64,000 nt of DNA from Glomus cerebriforme (Eukaryota > Glomeromycota > Glomeromycetes > Glomerales > Glomeraceae): contig QKYT01000114.1 in NCBI GenBank assembly GCA_003550305.1, positions 186,001 to 250,000 on the forward strand. The letters are read 5' to 3'. This document shows, in pieces, positions 35,523 through 49,500 of the stretch. The notes beneath the pieces were generated by a model, which worked only from the letters and a program-made list of their open reading frames with translations, had not been told where the DNA came from and did no database searches. Position numbers and translations under genes: made by a program. How positions within the stretch are numbered: the first letter of the stretch is position 1; every line of letters starts with the position of its first letter.

Positions 35523-35782
35523 AATTCTTCCTTTTTTTTTGAACAATAATTTTAATTGCAAACTTTTCATTAATATTATGAAATAGAATTTAATTTTTAA
35601 TAAACGCAACTTTTTAAATGAACATTGATTAAATTCCTCCATAGCAGATCTATAAATTATTCCTTTTTTAAAAAATTGGTTTGAAATCACATGATATGAT
35701 AACTGTTCAGTAAGTAAAATCAGCTGATTCACAAATAAAAATTATAAATATTCTCACATTACACTAGATTTTATTTTTAAAA

Positions 35783-38260
35783 ATGCAAGTAGCTCACGAT
35801 ATTTCAGAGTTTCAGGATGGCAAAGAACGCATTTTAGTTTTAAAAGATTCTAGCATTCTTGAAAATGAAGGTAATTTGCGTGGTTTTCAAATTTACTTTA
35901 GTTATGAATATAGATTTACTTTTTATATATCATTTGTTTATAGAGGAAGGTGATCAGTTAGTTTCTGTACAGCTTGAGGAACAACAAAAACTTAAGAAGA
36001 ATCTAGAAAATAAAAAGAAAAAGCCTATTTATACTGGTTATGACGATGAAGAATTTAACTTTGGAGGAGGAGGGATATCTAAAAAGAATATCTTATCGCA
36101 TTACGATGAGGAAATAGATGGAGATAGGAGAACGGTAAATATATCACAATTGGATCGTATTATTTATATATGAATGTCAATAAATTAAGCTCGATCTATA
36201 ATTTTCCAGGGGTTTAGGTTAGGAAACGACGGTACTATTCAATTAAACGAAGATGAACGAAGGAATGAAGTAGCGGAGAAATTAAAGTCGAGACCGATTT
36301 CTTTGTCTTATGATAGTAAGATCATATTTTATAACTATTTTGGAGGGCTTAATACGATTAAATAAATATTAAATCGCAATTAGTAATCACAATTTTTTCA
36401 TTTTAATTATGTAGAGATGATCGAAATTAAAGATTATTATACTAAAGAAGAAGCTGAAATAACTTTCAAGAAGTCAAAGGTGTGTCACGTCTTGTATTGT
36501 TAAAAAAATATTTTTTAAACACTAAATTTCATTAACCAAAATTAACATCAGTTTATGTACAATAGACTAAAAAGAAGAAGAAAGTAAGAAAGAAGGTTGC
36601 TGATGAAGAAGATGAACAAACAGTAAATGGCCCTAACGTAATGGAAATTGATAATTTACCTTCTGTAGTAACCTCGAACCAAGTTAGAAGACAAAATTTC
36701 GATGATATTAGTTTTGTCGATGATGATGATCTTCAACAGGCTTTAGCTAGAGCAAGAAAAATGGCAACAAAAAAAGTTGCAAAAACAAATGTTGAGGAAA
36801 TCGCTAGAATTTGTGTGTATCTTATAATTTTAATTTCATTTTCATGAATTATTAAAACTTATTAACTCATCATTTATGTTTTAACAGTAACAGAAACTAG
36901 AAATGAACCTATTGAAGATGATGAGACACCCGGCGAAGGATTGGTGATATCTGATACATCAGAATTTGTTAGATCACTTACTGTTGCTCCAACAATAACT
37001 CAACCTGTTGAAGCTGTACAAATACCAGTTCAACCATCTAAACCTGAACCTGTGGAAGAAGAAAAAGAAGAAGGTGAAGCCGATGACGTTGAAATGGATG
37101 AAGCTACAGAAGAAGAGAAACAAGGTGGCTGGAAAGAAGCAGGAAATGTAGAGGATAGTGATATGGCTCATATTCAAGATGAACCAAAATTGGTAAGTCA
37201 TACATAAATTAATAACTATTGTCTAATTATAAATTATTCATTTAATATTATTTATTTAGACTGGTGTAGTTGAAGAAGAGCCTTTAGTTAGTAGTGGTAT
37301 GGCTGCTACATTAGCTCTTTTACAACAGAAAGGTAATGCTTATTAATTTAATTCGTTGTAACAATAATATCCATTATAATATACTAATTTGATTTTTAAC
37401 TAGGTTTTTCAACTAAACCGAACGAAGAACAACTTGAAAAAGAACGTATTCAAAGAGAGCGGCAAAAATGGCTTGCTGAACAACGCAAGAAAGATCTAGA
37501 AAGACAAAATGAAAGGGAAAAAGAAAAACAAAAAGCAAAAGAAAAAGGATATCGTGGTGGTGGCCGAGATAGTGAAAGTAGTTATAGAGATCGTGAGCAC
37601 CTGCGAGAAATGGAAGCAAGATTTAAAGATTATAAACCAGATATTAACTTAGAGTATGTCGATGAGTTTGGTAATCAACTAACACCAAAAGAGGCGTTCC
37701 GACAATTGTCTCACAAATTCCATGGAAAGTCTTCTGGAAAAGCCAAGACAGAAAAACGTCTCAAGAAGCTCGAGGAGGAACGTAAGCTTAAAGCCATGAG
37801 TAGTGTAGATACACCATTAAATATGGCTACGGCTTTGCAAGAAAGACAAAAGGCTAGCGGAAGTGCACACGTTGTATTATCCGTTGGTAATAGAGCGTAC
37901 GTATTATGACACTTCTACTTAGCCGAAATGTTTTTAAAATCTTACTTATTTCGCTTATTTTTAGTGTGGTTCCTCCAAGCATGACGTTAAGTAATAATGG
38001 AAAACACTCAGGATCTTCCAAGGCATCTGGAATCACATCGATTAGTAGTCCCAGTATCATTACAGTGAATGGTGGACTAACAGGTCAAAGTATGAATGCT
38101 CCTGAAAGAGAAAAGGTAAAATATAAATTTTTTTTTTCATGTCCACAAATAATCGTATTAATCATATCTATTTTCTTTTTACATTTAGGTGACATTTGGA
38201 TTGAAACGAAAGGCTGAACAAGAAACTGAGAAGCCATCCAAGAAATCCAAAGATCAATAA
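35783..38260 (+). CDS. SART1: SART1/Snu66 U4/U6.U5 tri-snRNP protein
   Basis: Spliceosome component needed for tri-snRNP assembly in the nucleus. The start MQVAHDISEFQDGKERIL followed by VLKDSSIL is the family signature. Exon 1 is 35783-35870. Later exons hold basic coiled segments (QQKLKKNLENKKKK), GLRLGNDGTIQLNEDE-like sequence at about 36212-36260, an SLSYDKMIEI block and a Lys-rich run. An acidic central part follows (36890-37195). The conserved C-terminal part (37405-37905) includes DINLEYVDEFGNQLTPKEAF and a SHKFHGK motif, and the end is FGLKRKAEQETEK then KKSKDQ at TAA 38258. About nine exons and roughly 600 residues, shorter than the human protein mainly because the RS-like N-terminal part is absent. 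Intact by eye. Confidence 0.92.
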
Positions 38261-38874
38261 TTCTTTCAGATTTATAGACATTGGCTAATTTCCTTATTCA
38301 CAATTGCTAGTATTAGCAAGATCCTCTTTAGTATAACAATAACGCTTGAATTGGATATGGATCACATGTGCCAATTTAGGTTTTACTAAAGGTAATGCAA
38401 TAATGTGAAATTTTTATATAGCCCTATGGAAGTGAGCTTCGTCCATGTCGGATAATCGAGGTTCAGTATAAAATGCAGAAGCTATATAGTAAAGACATTT
38501 ACTAATTTTCATTTTCTAAATAAAATTTACGACTTCATGTATATGTAATTCAGAATAATAAAGTATATTTTGTATATTAAACAAACAATTGGAAATTTTC
38601 GTTTATAAAGTTTCAATGAGTTAGAATTTTGTCAATTATCACCGCAAGTAATCATCATCATAAACTTTATTTATTTTTTAAAAAATATGTACAGCAATTA
38701 AAAATAATATCATTTATAATATATATATGAAATGAGCCAAAAGTTTTTTGGTCATATGAAAAATAATATAAATCTAATCAGAAAAAGGTGGTATTAAATT
38801 ATTATTACAGAAAATTACATTTAATCGGTAATTTTTCAATTTGAATTTATGCATAACTTAAATAATTTAAATGA

Positions 38875-40483
38875 TTAATTTTGTTTATGAAATACACAAT
38901 TATTTAATAAATTTTCCTTTGCTTTTTTAGAAATATTTATTACAGGATCTAATTCTAAAAGTCCAGATACATTCATTAAAGAAAGACCAGCAATACCAAA
39001 ATATGTATGCATTACATCTTAACCAAAATTAATATATATATATATTAATTTAATACCAAAAAAATTAAAGTACAAAAAATCAATTAAGATGAAATTTTTA
39101 CCTGGATAATTATTATCAATCGATTTTGCAAATCCACCAAACTTAGTTTGAGTTTGCATTAAAAAATTATAATTTTGTTCATAATCAATTAATTCAAATT
39201 TATCTAATATCTGTTAATTGAAAATTTTTTTAAAATTATATTTAACTATTCAAAAGAAATTACTCTAAATATTTACCTTTAATGAGGCACCTATCCAAAA
39301 AGAATAACAAGTATCAGTTGGTTTATTAGCTCTACCTTGAAAACCAGATTCTTGGCGTGATATTAACCAAAAAAGGGTTTTCTCTTTTGATAATAATCCT
39401 TCATCTAATTTATTTAGCATATAAAGGGAACTTATTGCACAATAAGTTGATCCTCCATGTGATTCTTCTCCTGGTCCTTGCCCGATTCCAAAATCATATG
39501 ACTTTTTTTAAAAAAAATTTCATATTAAAATTCTATGAATTGTTTACAAAAGGCTACAGCTAAATAAGTACCTGACTATTTTTTATATATTCTATGGCTT
39601 TTTCAATATTGATTCCACTAAAATCATTTAAAATATATGATATAACAACTGCACAATATAAGAATCTCATATCAGCTTCCATACCCTGATAAGTTTGTGT
39701 GAAACTAAGAATATATTTTAAAAACTAGTTAATTAAGCTACTTAAATTATATATTTTTTTAAAAAAAATGGTATATGTGTATATCTTTACCTTCCATCAT
39801 CTCTTTGTAAATATTTTAAAGAATTAATAATAGAAGAACGATTTACACGTGATAAATCATCCCCTAAAATCAATAAAGAAGTTAAAGCAGTATAAGTCAT
39901 TGCTAAATTTGCGGCATCAAAAGGTAATCTTGATTCACGCGTCTTTTAATGAATAATAATATATTTTTTTTAATACTTCTTTTTTCTTAGATTTGAATAT
40001 TGAAAACTTTTATAAAAAAACATTTATACTTACTCCATTTGGATCAAATGATAAACCAGAAAATGGAGAACCTCTAAAACCACAAATTTTTTCATTAACC
40101 TCTAAAAATATAATAAATCTCAGTAAAATAATGTAAAAATCAAAGTAATCTAAATTAAAAATGAATACCAGGGTTATTTTCATCAGGTAAAATTTGCTGT
40201 GCATATATCCAATCTATCCAAGCATTCCTTCTTTCTTCTGAAATTTCACTTTCAAGTGCGCCCAAAAGGTCCAAACCAGAAAGACAAAAAAAACCTAAAG
40301 TCATTCTATATTTAAACAAAGTTAATTCTAAAAAAAAAAATAAATAAATAAAAAAAAAATAATAAAGTTAACAGTATTTCTAAGTATTCACCTATTTGTA
40401 TCATTACTTGCATATTGTCGTGGAAGTAAAGTTAAATTACGCTTTAAACATGAAATATGCTTATCACGGACAAATTCCGTCAT
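38875..40483 (-). CDS. CDC43: Geranylgeranyltransferase type I beta subunit
   Basis: Catalytic-side subunit of the cytosolic enzyme that attaches geranylgeranyl to C-terminal CaaX proteins such as Rho GTPases. The ATG at 40483 opens with MTEFVRDKHISCLKRN and then NRMTLGFFCLSGLDLLG. The prenyltransferase alpha-alpha barrel repeats are readable: KICGFRGSPFSG (about 40070), YTALTSLLILGDD, YQGMEADMRFLYCAVVISY (about 39670), SYDFGIGQGPGEESHGGSTY and FQGRANKPTDTCYSFW. The last holds the zinc-binding Asp and Cys, and MHTYFGIAGLSL (about 39000) holds the zinc-binding His. Stop TAA at 38875. About eight exons, near 370 residues, which fits the family. The HGGSTYC and FRGS forms favour GGTase-I over farnesyl- or Rab-GGTase beta. 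Confidence 0.88.
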
Positions 40484-40667
40484 TTTTTAGTTGAAAGAAA
40501 GTGAATATTGAACTGATAACTCTAATCATCTATAATCTGCAAGGTGATATGTTGACAAACATGGTTGGGAATTACATCAGGTACAGTATTATAAAAAAAA
40601 TTGATTGGTGAACCTTAATCCTATGTCAGATAATTTTCGTTTGTTCATAATTTAAATTTTTTTCATA

Positions 40668-42303
40668 ATGCCACCTTCAATATTGTATCCAAAATTATCA
40701 AAAGATTTAGAGAATCTTTTAGAAAGTGGATATAATCATGATGTTATCGTACAAATAGGCGAAGAATCAACAACAAATGAAATTAAAGAATTTAAAGTAC
40801 ATTCATTATTATTAGGAGCAAGATCAATATACTTTCGTTCTGCATTTTCAGATAATTGGACGGTTAAAAAAGATGGAATGATTACTTTTAAAAAACCAAA
40901 TATTTCTCCAAAAATATTTGAAATAATTCTCAGGTAATTATAATTATAACGACGATGTCTTTTATTGATTTATTGTTAATTTTTCTTTCGTTTTTTTTTT
41001 CTTTATATTATTAAGATATATATATACAGGAGAGATTGATTTAGAACAACAAGAAAATACAGAAATAATCAAAATATTAGTAGCATCAGATGAATTAATA
41101 TTAGAAGAATTAATTGGGCATATACAAGAATATTTAATAAATGAACAATCATCATGGTTACAAGAAAATGTTTTGTACGTTTTACGTAAATTATTAGGAC
41201 AAGAAACTTGTAAAATATTACGTAATCATTGTTTAGAAATAATTTGTCGTGATCCTCAAATTATATTTGATCCAAGAATTTTTGATTTATTAGATAAAAA
41301 CATTTTAATAATGTTAATTACTAGAGATGATCTTGCTATTGATGAAATTAAAATTTGGCAAAGATTAATTCAATGGGGTTGCACTAGGATCTCTTTCCCG
41401 CCACCTATATCATCATCATCGTCACCAAATATTTCTTTATCAAGAAAATCTTCTTTCTCTTCATCATATAATTTAAAGAATTGGACTTCAACAGAATTTG
41501 AATCATTGAAGGATATTCTTGCAGACTTTATTCCTCTAATTAGATTTTTTCAAATGTCACCAGATGATTTTCATCAATATGTTTATCCTTTTAGAAAGAT
41601 TTTACCAAAAACTCTTAAAGGAGATTTAATTTCTTATTTTATTGCATCAAATTATAAACCAATCTCCAAAATTCTACCACCAAGAGTACCAGCATTTGAT
41701 TCTATCATTATATCTTATAAGCATGCTATATTAATTGAAAATTGGATAAGTAAAAAAGATGATAATGATGATATATTACCTTCATTTCGATTTCCGTCAA
41801 TAACGACTACTTCTACCTTTTCTTTTTTTTCTTCAAATCAAAATCAAAAATTAAATTATAAATGGCATCTTTTATATAGAGCAAGTAGAGATGATTTTTC
41901 TGCTGAATCATTTCATGCAAAATGCGATAATCAAGGAGCATGTGTCGTGGCAATTAAAGTTAAAGATCAACCAATTATCTTGGGAGGTTATAACCCCATA
42001 GGATGGTTTTCAAGTAGTGGATCACCTTCTTCAACTGATTCCAGTTTTATTTATTATTTAGATTTGAATGGATTTCCTCTAAATTTTAAATTAAGTAGAG
42101 TTTTACCGAATAAAACTTATCAAGCTATTTACCAATCTTCAAAATATGGTCCAATATTTGGAGCAGCTGAACTCTGTATCTATAGTAATTGTGACAAAGT
42201 TAAAGGTTCGAAATGTTTAACTCATAATATTTATGAACAAAACATTTTATTTGGTGAATTTTGTGTTGAAGATTACGAAGTGTTTAAAATAATTTTGGAT
42301 TAG
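40668..42303 (+). CDS. BTB-BACK-TLDc domain protein
   Basis: Two exons (40668-40933, 41016-42303) give 517 residues. The BTB domain (about 10-125) shows HDVIVQIGE, FKVHSLLLGARSIYFRSAFS and YIYTGEIDLEQ. The BACK-like helical region (about 130-240) shows LRKLLGQETCKILRNHCLEI and IWQRLIQWG. The TLDc domain (about 330-517) shows WHLLYRASRDDFSAESFHAK, ILGGYNPIGWF, IFGAAELCIYSNC and FGEFCVEDYEVFKI. Such proteins are adaptors, often with Cul3-type ubiquitin ligases; the TLDc domain binds V-ATPase in several eukaryotes. Proteins of this architecture are strongly expanded in Rhizophagus. No orthologous name can be given. A Ser-rich loop (about 265-285) interrupts BACK. Confidence 0.9.
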
Positions 42304-42929
42304 TTTTGATTCATCGAATTAGCAAAGAAAATTTAATTAATTATTATAATTAGTACAAATATTATATATGTAATTTATTATTATATCATTAAATTTAATT
42401 TATTATCAGATTATTTTTATCATTTAAACTTAATTGAATTTTTGATAATCTCATATATCGATCTTTACGTGCAATTTTTCGACGTTAGTGTAAAATGTGT
42501 AAAATGAGGAATGAATGATATACAAGATATAATTTTCATTTTTGATCGATAAGCTACGTTTTTTTGATTTGAGACGCGACAAAAGAATTTGAATAAGTAT
42601 TGTTAAAACAAACTAGCTTGAAGATGTGCACTTGTTGGAAAGAATATCTAATTTTTATATTTTCTCCGGAGCATATTGATCAAATTATTGAAATTCAAAA
42701 AGATCTAATTGATATTTAGTAAAAAAAAAATTTTTTTTACTATTTTTCATGGTCTAAAAGCGTTTAAAAATCAGTGTTAGATAATATTAAAATTAAATTA
42801 ATTCTATTTCTAGTGTATGAAAATGAACATGACAATAAATACATTGAGCTGGATTCTTTCAAAAATGCTTGAAGTTATTTGACAAAGAATCTATAATACA
42901 AGTTTAATTTAATCTATTCTATAAAATAA
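42304..42929. other. Intergenic between convergent genes
   Basis: AT-rich convergent 3' region of the BTB-TLDc gene and the NT-C2 gene. No gene or repeat was recognised. Confidence 0.5.
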
Positions 42930-44190
42930 TTAAAAGAAAGCGCTATGGTCAGACTTATTGTCATCTATTACGTCATCTATGTGTAAAACAGCCGTTCCCA
43001 TAAAAATCTTGTCTATGACATCCGTGGGTGATTTGTCCCCAACTTTACGGAGAAAAGAATTCGCAACTAACGATGAAGTGGTCGGTCTTACTTGAGTTGC
43101 TTGTGAATAATATGCCGATCTCTACAAATATAAATATATGATAAACTGTAAGTTCATATATTGATACAAAATATTAAAGTGAACAGATATCTTCTAAATA
43201 CGTACGAGAGAGGTAGCTGAACGAGAACGTGCCATATAATGTATTCCAAGATTCGGCCCGAATTGAACTTTAAATAATTTCGAATTTAATTGAGAATCAA
43301 GATAATAATTAAAGAAATAACGTGCTAAATACACATTAAAATACACTAACGTGATCTTTCATCATCTTGACGTTCAGTACGTTCTGATATTATCCCTGCA
43401 ATACCCCCAAATATTTGAGTTTTCTTAAGAGGTGGTCTATTTTGATTTAAATAAAATAAATAAAATTCGCACGTTTTAAATGACTGTATATAAATTTTTA
43501 AGAGTTGACAACTTACACTTTAAATACAACATTTCCAAAAGTTTGTTTCATATTGATTGTCAACTATAAGCAAATAAGGTATGATGAATTATATGAATTT
43601 TATGATTAATATTTTAAATAAGATTTTACAATAGAAAAATACTTACTTTAAGAGTGGAATTTATTTTACTATCCTGTAGCAAATATCTTCGGGTCATAGT
43701 ATTCAATCCAACATATTCTGAAAGGTTCAACAATAACCTTCCAATGTTATTTACTTCCTTTCCGCCGCTTAATTCCTAAAGGTTTAAACAAATCGTAAAT
43801 TTAATAAAAACAAATGATCCGAGTCAAAAATAAAATTTCTTACCTGCTTCACTTTAATGATTAGCTCACAAGGCATCAGAACACCATCTTTACCGATAAT
43901 TATTTGTACTGAATTATGTAACTTATAATTCCAGGCAATAGAATGATATTTAATTGGAGCCCTAAGTAAAATTTATCGGAATTCAATAAATATTTAGAAA
44001 ATAAATAAAATATATTAAATTTATATACATACCGTTCAGTCATACCATTTGTTTTTTTCCCGTTTTTCAATTTCCATTTTATATAATATAAACCAGTTAC
44101 TAAAGGTACATTTACCAATTCTTGTATAAGAATTTCAAGTTCAAATTGTACTTTTCTGTTTCTAGGAATGACAAGAGATGAAAGTGACAT
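42930..44190 (-). CDS. NT-C2 (EEIG1/EHBP1-type) domain protein
   Basis: The N-terminus is an NT-C2 domain, a C2 variant thought to link membranes to the cytoskeleton. Visible pieces are RKVQFELEILIQELVNVPLV and GLYYIKWKLKNG in exon 1 (44190-44033). After an intron, APIKYHSIAWNYKLHNSVQI begins at 43961. Further exons hold GKDGVLMPCELIIKVKQE, LNLSEYVGLNTMTRRYLLQD, TLKLTINMKQTFGNVVF and KKTQIFGGIAG. The tail (about 43130-42930) is Ser-rich with VGDKSPTDVIDKIF and ends KSDHSAFF at TAA 42930. Some seven exons and roughly 250-280 residues. The short C-terminal region after NT-C2 suggests a FAM102/EEIG1-like protein more than EHBP1, which has a CH domain. Intact by eye; tail exon limits uncertain. 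Confidence 0.82.
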
Positions 44191-44502
44191 CGATTAAAAC
44201 GATATTTAAAGTAGAGAAATACAAGTTATATAGAGAAAACTTACAAATTTTGAAAACCATCTTTCTTTAATCTGTACGTTACAATAAATTAATTTCCTTA
44301 TTTAAATTTTGCATTATTACCTAATGCAGATCAAAATATAATTCCGATAATGATCCACTGTCTGACTGTCCACACGTTTTTGGTATACAGTATGTCAGTA
44401 TCACAGCATTATACCTATATACTTGTATGAATAAAATGCATTGAACGCATTAATTCGCGTGACACATAAAACGAACCTCTTTGTTTCGTATACTATTTCA
44501 CG
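44191..44502. promoter_or_regulatory. Shared upstream region of NT-C2 gene (-) and DBT gene (+)
   Basis: 312 bases lie between two divergent start codons, so this must hold both promoters. No specific site was recognised. Confidence 0.5.
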
Positions 44503-46325
44503 ATGTTACTACGAAGATTCAATGCTATTGGGGTGCGTTTTCACATTTTACGCGTGATCGAAATAACTATTTTAACATGATAAATAGGGCAATTTCGCGT
44601 TTTATGACAAGTAATTAATCCTTATTCAAATTGGCTGATCACCAGAATTTCCAATACTTTTCACATAGGCTTATTAATAAAAATAGAACGAAGTGTAATT
44701 CGATTTTTGTAAGAGTAAGTTTATTTTATTAATGTCGTGTTTTTTTTCCTATTGCTTTAATTAATTTCTCATTCATTTTTTACAGTCATATTTATCTTCC
44801 TTATCGATAAAACTTAAGATACCACCTACCTATGCATATATAAAAATATCCAATTCATCTTATTGTGCTCGTGATTTTCACTCGTCATATCCAAATAATG
44901 CAGTGATCTCTTTTTTATTAGCGGATATTGGTGAAGGTATAACGGAATGTGAAGTAGTTCAATGGTTGGTATATTCCTTAAAGTCTAATAATAATTTTAC
45001 AGTCTATTGATATATTTTCTTTCAGGTTTATTCAACCAGGTGATAGTGTTTCCGAATTTGATAAAATTTGTGAAGTTCAATCGGACAAGGCTTCAGTGGA
45101 AATCACATCACGATATACAGGCACCATCAAGAAGTTACATCATAAAGTTGGGGAAATGGCAAAAGTTGGAAACCCAATTGTTGATATAGAAACTGATAGT
45201 TCTATAAGTGAACCAGAGTTAAGTGAAATCAATTCAGACGTTTCACCACTACCATCAACGCAAGTTCAAGAAATAATCAATATAATAGAACCTTCAGTTA
45301 GGAGAGATAAAGTTTTCTCTTTGGCAACTCCAGCTGTTAGACGTATTGCACGAGAACATCATGTTGATATAAGCAACATAAAAGGAAATGGAAAAAATGG
45401 ACGCGTAACAAAAGAAGATGTTTTGAATTACGTGGCTATGGGAAAGAAAGCCCAGCCTTCTTCGGAAGAAGGTAATTACACTTTTAAATTTATTTATTTA
45501 CATGATATTTTGATACTTATTAACGTAATTTATCCATTCTTTCATAAAGAAATTGTGAATACAACTTATCCCAAAGATAAGCTCGTTCCATTGTCAATGA
45601 TTCAAAAATCAATGTTTAAAACAATGACACGTTCATTAAAAATTCCACATTTGGGATACTCAGATGAATATGTATTGGATAATGTGATTGCTTTTCGCAA
45701 TTCAATTAATGATTATATTGCTAAAAATAATCACTTTTCTTTCAACAAAATATCTTTTATGCCAATTTTTATTAAATCATTTTCTATTGCATTAAAACAA
45801 TTTCCAATTCTTAATGCTTGTGTTATTGATGGTGACGACGCTAATACAGCAAAATTAAAATTTCGTGGATCACATAATATTAGCATTGCAATGGATACAC
45901 CCGGAGGTCTTGTAGTACCAAATATAAAAAATATACAAGCAAAATCGATTTTTGAAATTGCAAGTGATATACAAAGATTACAAGAAGCAGGAAAAAAGAA
46001 TACAATTTCTCCAAATGATTTTCAAGAAGGAACTATAACTTTATCAAATATTGGAATAATTGGAGGATCTTTTCTTTCTCCTGTTGTCGTTTCTTCAGAA
46101 GTATGTATTGCGGCGATCGGTAAAATACAAAAAGTGCCACGTTTTGAAAATGTAAAGGACGAAGTGACAGGACAAGTAGTTGAAAAAATAGTTGGAAAAC
46201 ATATCACCACTGTAAGTTTTTGTGCAGATCATCGTGTAATAGATGGAGCTACCGTGGCTAGATTTTCTGAGAAATGGAAAAATCTTTTGGAAAATCCTGT
46301 TTTACTTTCTGCGGAATTAAGGTAA
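44503..46325 (+). CDS. DBT: Branched-chain 2-oxo acid dehydrogenase E2 (dihydrolipoyl transacylase)
   Basis: Mitochondrial core of the complex that oxidises the keto acids of Leu, Ile and Val. Exon 1 (44503-44532, MLLRRFNAIG) and exon 2 from 44786 give an Arg/Ser-rich, acid-poor targeting peptide. The lipoyl domain follows: LLADIGEGITECEVVQW and EVQSDKASVEITSRYTG, where the Lys is the lipoylation site. The E3-binding domain shows ATPAVRRIAREHHVDIS and GNGKNGRVTKEDVL. The acyltransferase domain ends with FCADHRVIDGATVARF, holding the catalytic His and Asp-Gly, and the stop at 46323 follows LLSAELR. An intron at about 45472-45549 has a length divisible by three and no stop. Retention would add 26 residues in the linker before the catalytic domain. 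The protein is about 480 residues. The E3-binding and single lipoyl domain favour DBT over plant-type or pyruvate E2. Confidence 0.9.
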
Positions 46326-46503
46326 GTAATTATAGAGAATGTTATTTATATAGAAAATATTTATAAATATGATTCGGAAAGATCTAAAAAAAAAAAGAAT
46401 ATCTAGTTTTCTAATTATAAGCTAATTTGACAAATGTGTTTATTGTATACCATTTAATAAATATCAATATATAAAGTTTACCTTTTATATTGTATTAAAT
46501 AAA

Positions 46504-49500
46504 TTAAGAAATAATGTTGATAAATTTCCTTTTTTTGGAAGAATCATCTAATTCTTCATTATCTAATGATGGGTCAAAAAATTCTGAGGTACTATTAGCT
46601 TCCCAATCACGTTTGATATATTTTAATGCTGCTAAATTATATCCAAGCAAATCCTAAATTTAGAAAATAAAAAAGTTAATCATATTAGGCTAAAATTTTA
46701 ATGTAAAAAAGTAAAGAAAATTATGTACCTTTTGATGTTTTAATGCGGTTCTTACATGTGCTCTTAGAGAATCTAGTCTAGGTCTCATAAGTCGGTTCGC
46801 TACAATTTGATTATGATGGACTTTAAGAAGATAGAATAAAATTCGACATGTCAACGTAATATTTATTTCCTATATTATAAAGGAAGAGTCGTTATTATCT
46901 AAGTTTAATGTTATCATTAAAGAGAAAGAATCACATACCTTCTCAGCCCACACATCTAAATACTTTAATAACGAAATAACTTTAGTGAATGGTAAAACCA
47001 ACAAAGCTTCTTCTAATTCGGTTGATTTCACTTTCTCGATAATTCTCAAAACATATTGATCTCCTGTGAGATTCCCTAAAGCTACCAAAATAGGATTAGG
47101 TTTTGGTGGTGGTCCAGGATCATTACCTCGTTCTTTAAGCTTAAATTATAAACGAAATTAGAATTAATCTAAAAATAATTAATAAATATAAGATTTACTA
47201 CCTCATTATATGTTGCCCAAGAAGCTGCATTTTCGTCAGCAATATCCAATGCCTCCATTATTCTTTCACCAGCTTTTAGAGTTTCCATAGTTTGTTTACC
47301 AGCTGATGATACTTCTACAGCATTATCTTCAAGATTGGTTTTTTCCATTGAGGTGGTTAAAGTAGATTCATATAATTCCTCTAATTCTTTCTCACGTTCT
47401 TCTTCTAAAAAAAGCTGAATAATAAATTTCATTAGTTTATAATGGCAAAAGAAAAGCTTTAAAAATTACAAAGATGTTATAACACGTATTATCAATATAC
47501 CGGCTCATCTGTTTGCTCCCAAACTCTTATTGATCTATCATGAGATCCAGAAATTAACAAGTCTCCACGCTTGCTAATCGCCAAAGCCCACACCTCTCCA
47601 TGGTGTCCTTCAAGCTTCATTATATTTTCGAACTAAAAAAATAATGCAAATTTGTATACTAAAGATCATGATAACATCAAGTAGAAAATTGTAAAATATG
47701 TATACCTTATCACCATCCCAATATTTAATCAACTTATCTTTGCTCGCTGTGAAAATATAATGTGTATCTGCGACAAATTGCACATACATAATACTATCTT
47801 GATGAGCAAATATTGATTTGTGACAATCACCAAAATCGAGACCCCATATCTTAATATTTTTATCAGCTGAGCCCGTAACTATTAACTTATTATCTGAAGA
47901 AATGTCCATTGACAATACAGGCAACTATAATTCAAGAAACATCGTTGTAAGTAAGTAGTAGTTAGATGATTATGAATCTAGACAATGGGTAGGACATACC
48001 TTATGACCATATAATGACAAAAAGAATTTCAAAGTGTCATTATAAAATACCTTTACAGTTGCGTCTAACAATGCAACAGCGATTAACTTTTGATTTGGAC
48101 TATAACGGACAAATAATACGTCATCTGACATTTTCAGCGTACGAGTATGAACCAAAGTTAGACGTCTGGATACAGGCTAAGTATAGTATAACAATAATAT
48201 AGTAATCGAGAATAAGCGATAAGATTTATTTTATTAAGACATAATATTCACAAAATCTACCCCATCTTCGCCTTGTGGTTTCTCTTCCACTGTGTCAAAA
48301 TCCCAAAATTTGACATTTGTGTCAGCACTTCCTGTTATTAATCCTTTTTTGTCTGGCCTAACTTGCAAAGACCAAATTGCTTTATCATGCGCTTCAATTG
48401 ACTCTGTTAAGGATGCTGAAGCTATGTCAAATAATTCGAGGTGGCCAGACTTAGTACCAATAATGACCTATAAATTATTATCGAAAATTTTATTAAATGT
48501 GAGGTTAATATAAAATATCAAAAGAAATCATCCCTTACATATCTATTATCTTGTAGAAATGCGCTACATAACGCATATCCGCATTCCATTGTTCGGATAC
48601 AAGAAGTAGTCTGCATATTCCAAATCTTGATTGTATCTACAAGGAAGACAAAGCATGTAAAAAAAAAAAAGAATACGATCGCGATTTATTTATATTCAAT
48701 TAATTTATATTCACCTTTTGATGCTGAACATAATAAATTATCATCAGTACTTAGCGATAAAGTTCTAATATCGTTGCGGTGACCTGAAAGGTCGATGGAA
48801 TATAACTTTGATGGTATTATTACATCTTTAGTCTTTTTATTCAAAAGATTTATTGTGTATACTTCTAACATATTATTCGTCAAAGACGTGAGAACCTATA
48901 AACCGTTAGTAACTTTTGAAAAAAGTTCTAATAGATATATTAAGAGAAATTTCTTACTTGTATCGAACTAGCCTTAGAATTATCTTCAATCGTTGAAAAA
49001 TCAAAAGATCGTACTTTTCCATCAGTTCGAATAATTTGATAAGGTGTAATTAAATCTTCTGCACGAATTGGTTGTTCTTCAACTTCCATAGGATCATTTT
49101 CATCTTGGCCTTTAACTCCAGTCTTATGTTGCTTTTCCTTCTGACGTTTTTTCCGACGCGTCAATTTCTTCTTAATTTCTTCATGTGTACGAATACGATA
49201 AATTTCCACGGATTTTTCAGGCCCTTGAACACCTAATAAACTGGCATTTGGATGAAATTTTATCGTAACAACACGATCCTTTCCTTGTCTTTTAACATTT
49301 CCAAAAAATTGAATCGATTTCTTCATCTATCGTTTTAAAATGTTAGTAGGAAATTATTACAAAATATTTATAATTTAACTAATTAAAGCACCTCTTTTTC
49401 TTCTTCTTTCGCTGAATCATCAATTTCTAGTCCTTTAGCTAAAACTTCATGATCTATAGTCCAAACTTTAAATTCGGTATCGTCACTTCCAGTTACTAAC

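Noticed and set aside
36974..37619. Minus-strand hydrophobic frames opposite SART1
   Set aside because: They are complements of the Glu/Lys-rich coding exons, which give Phe/Leu-rich shadows.
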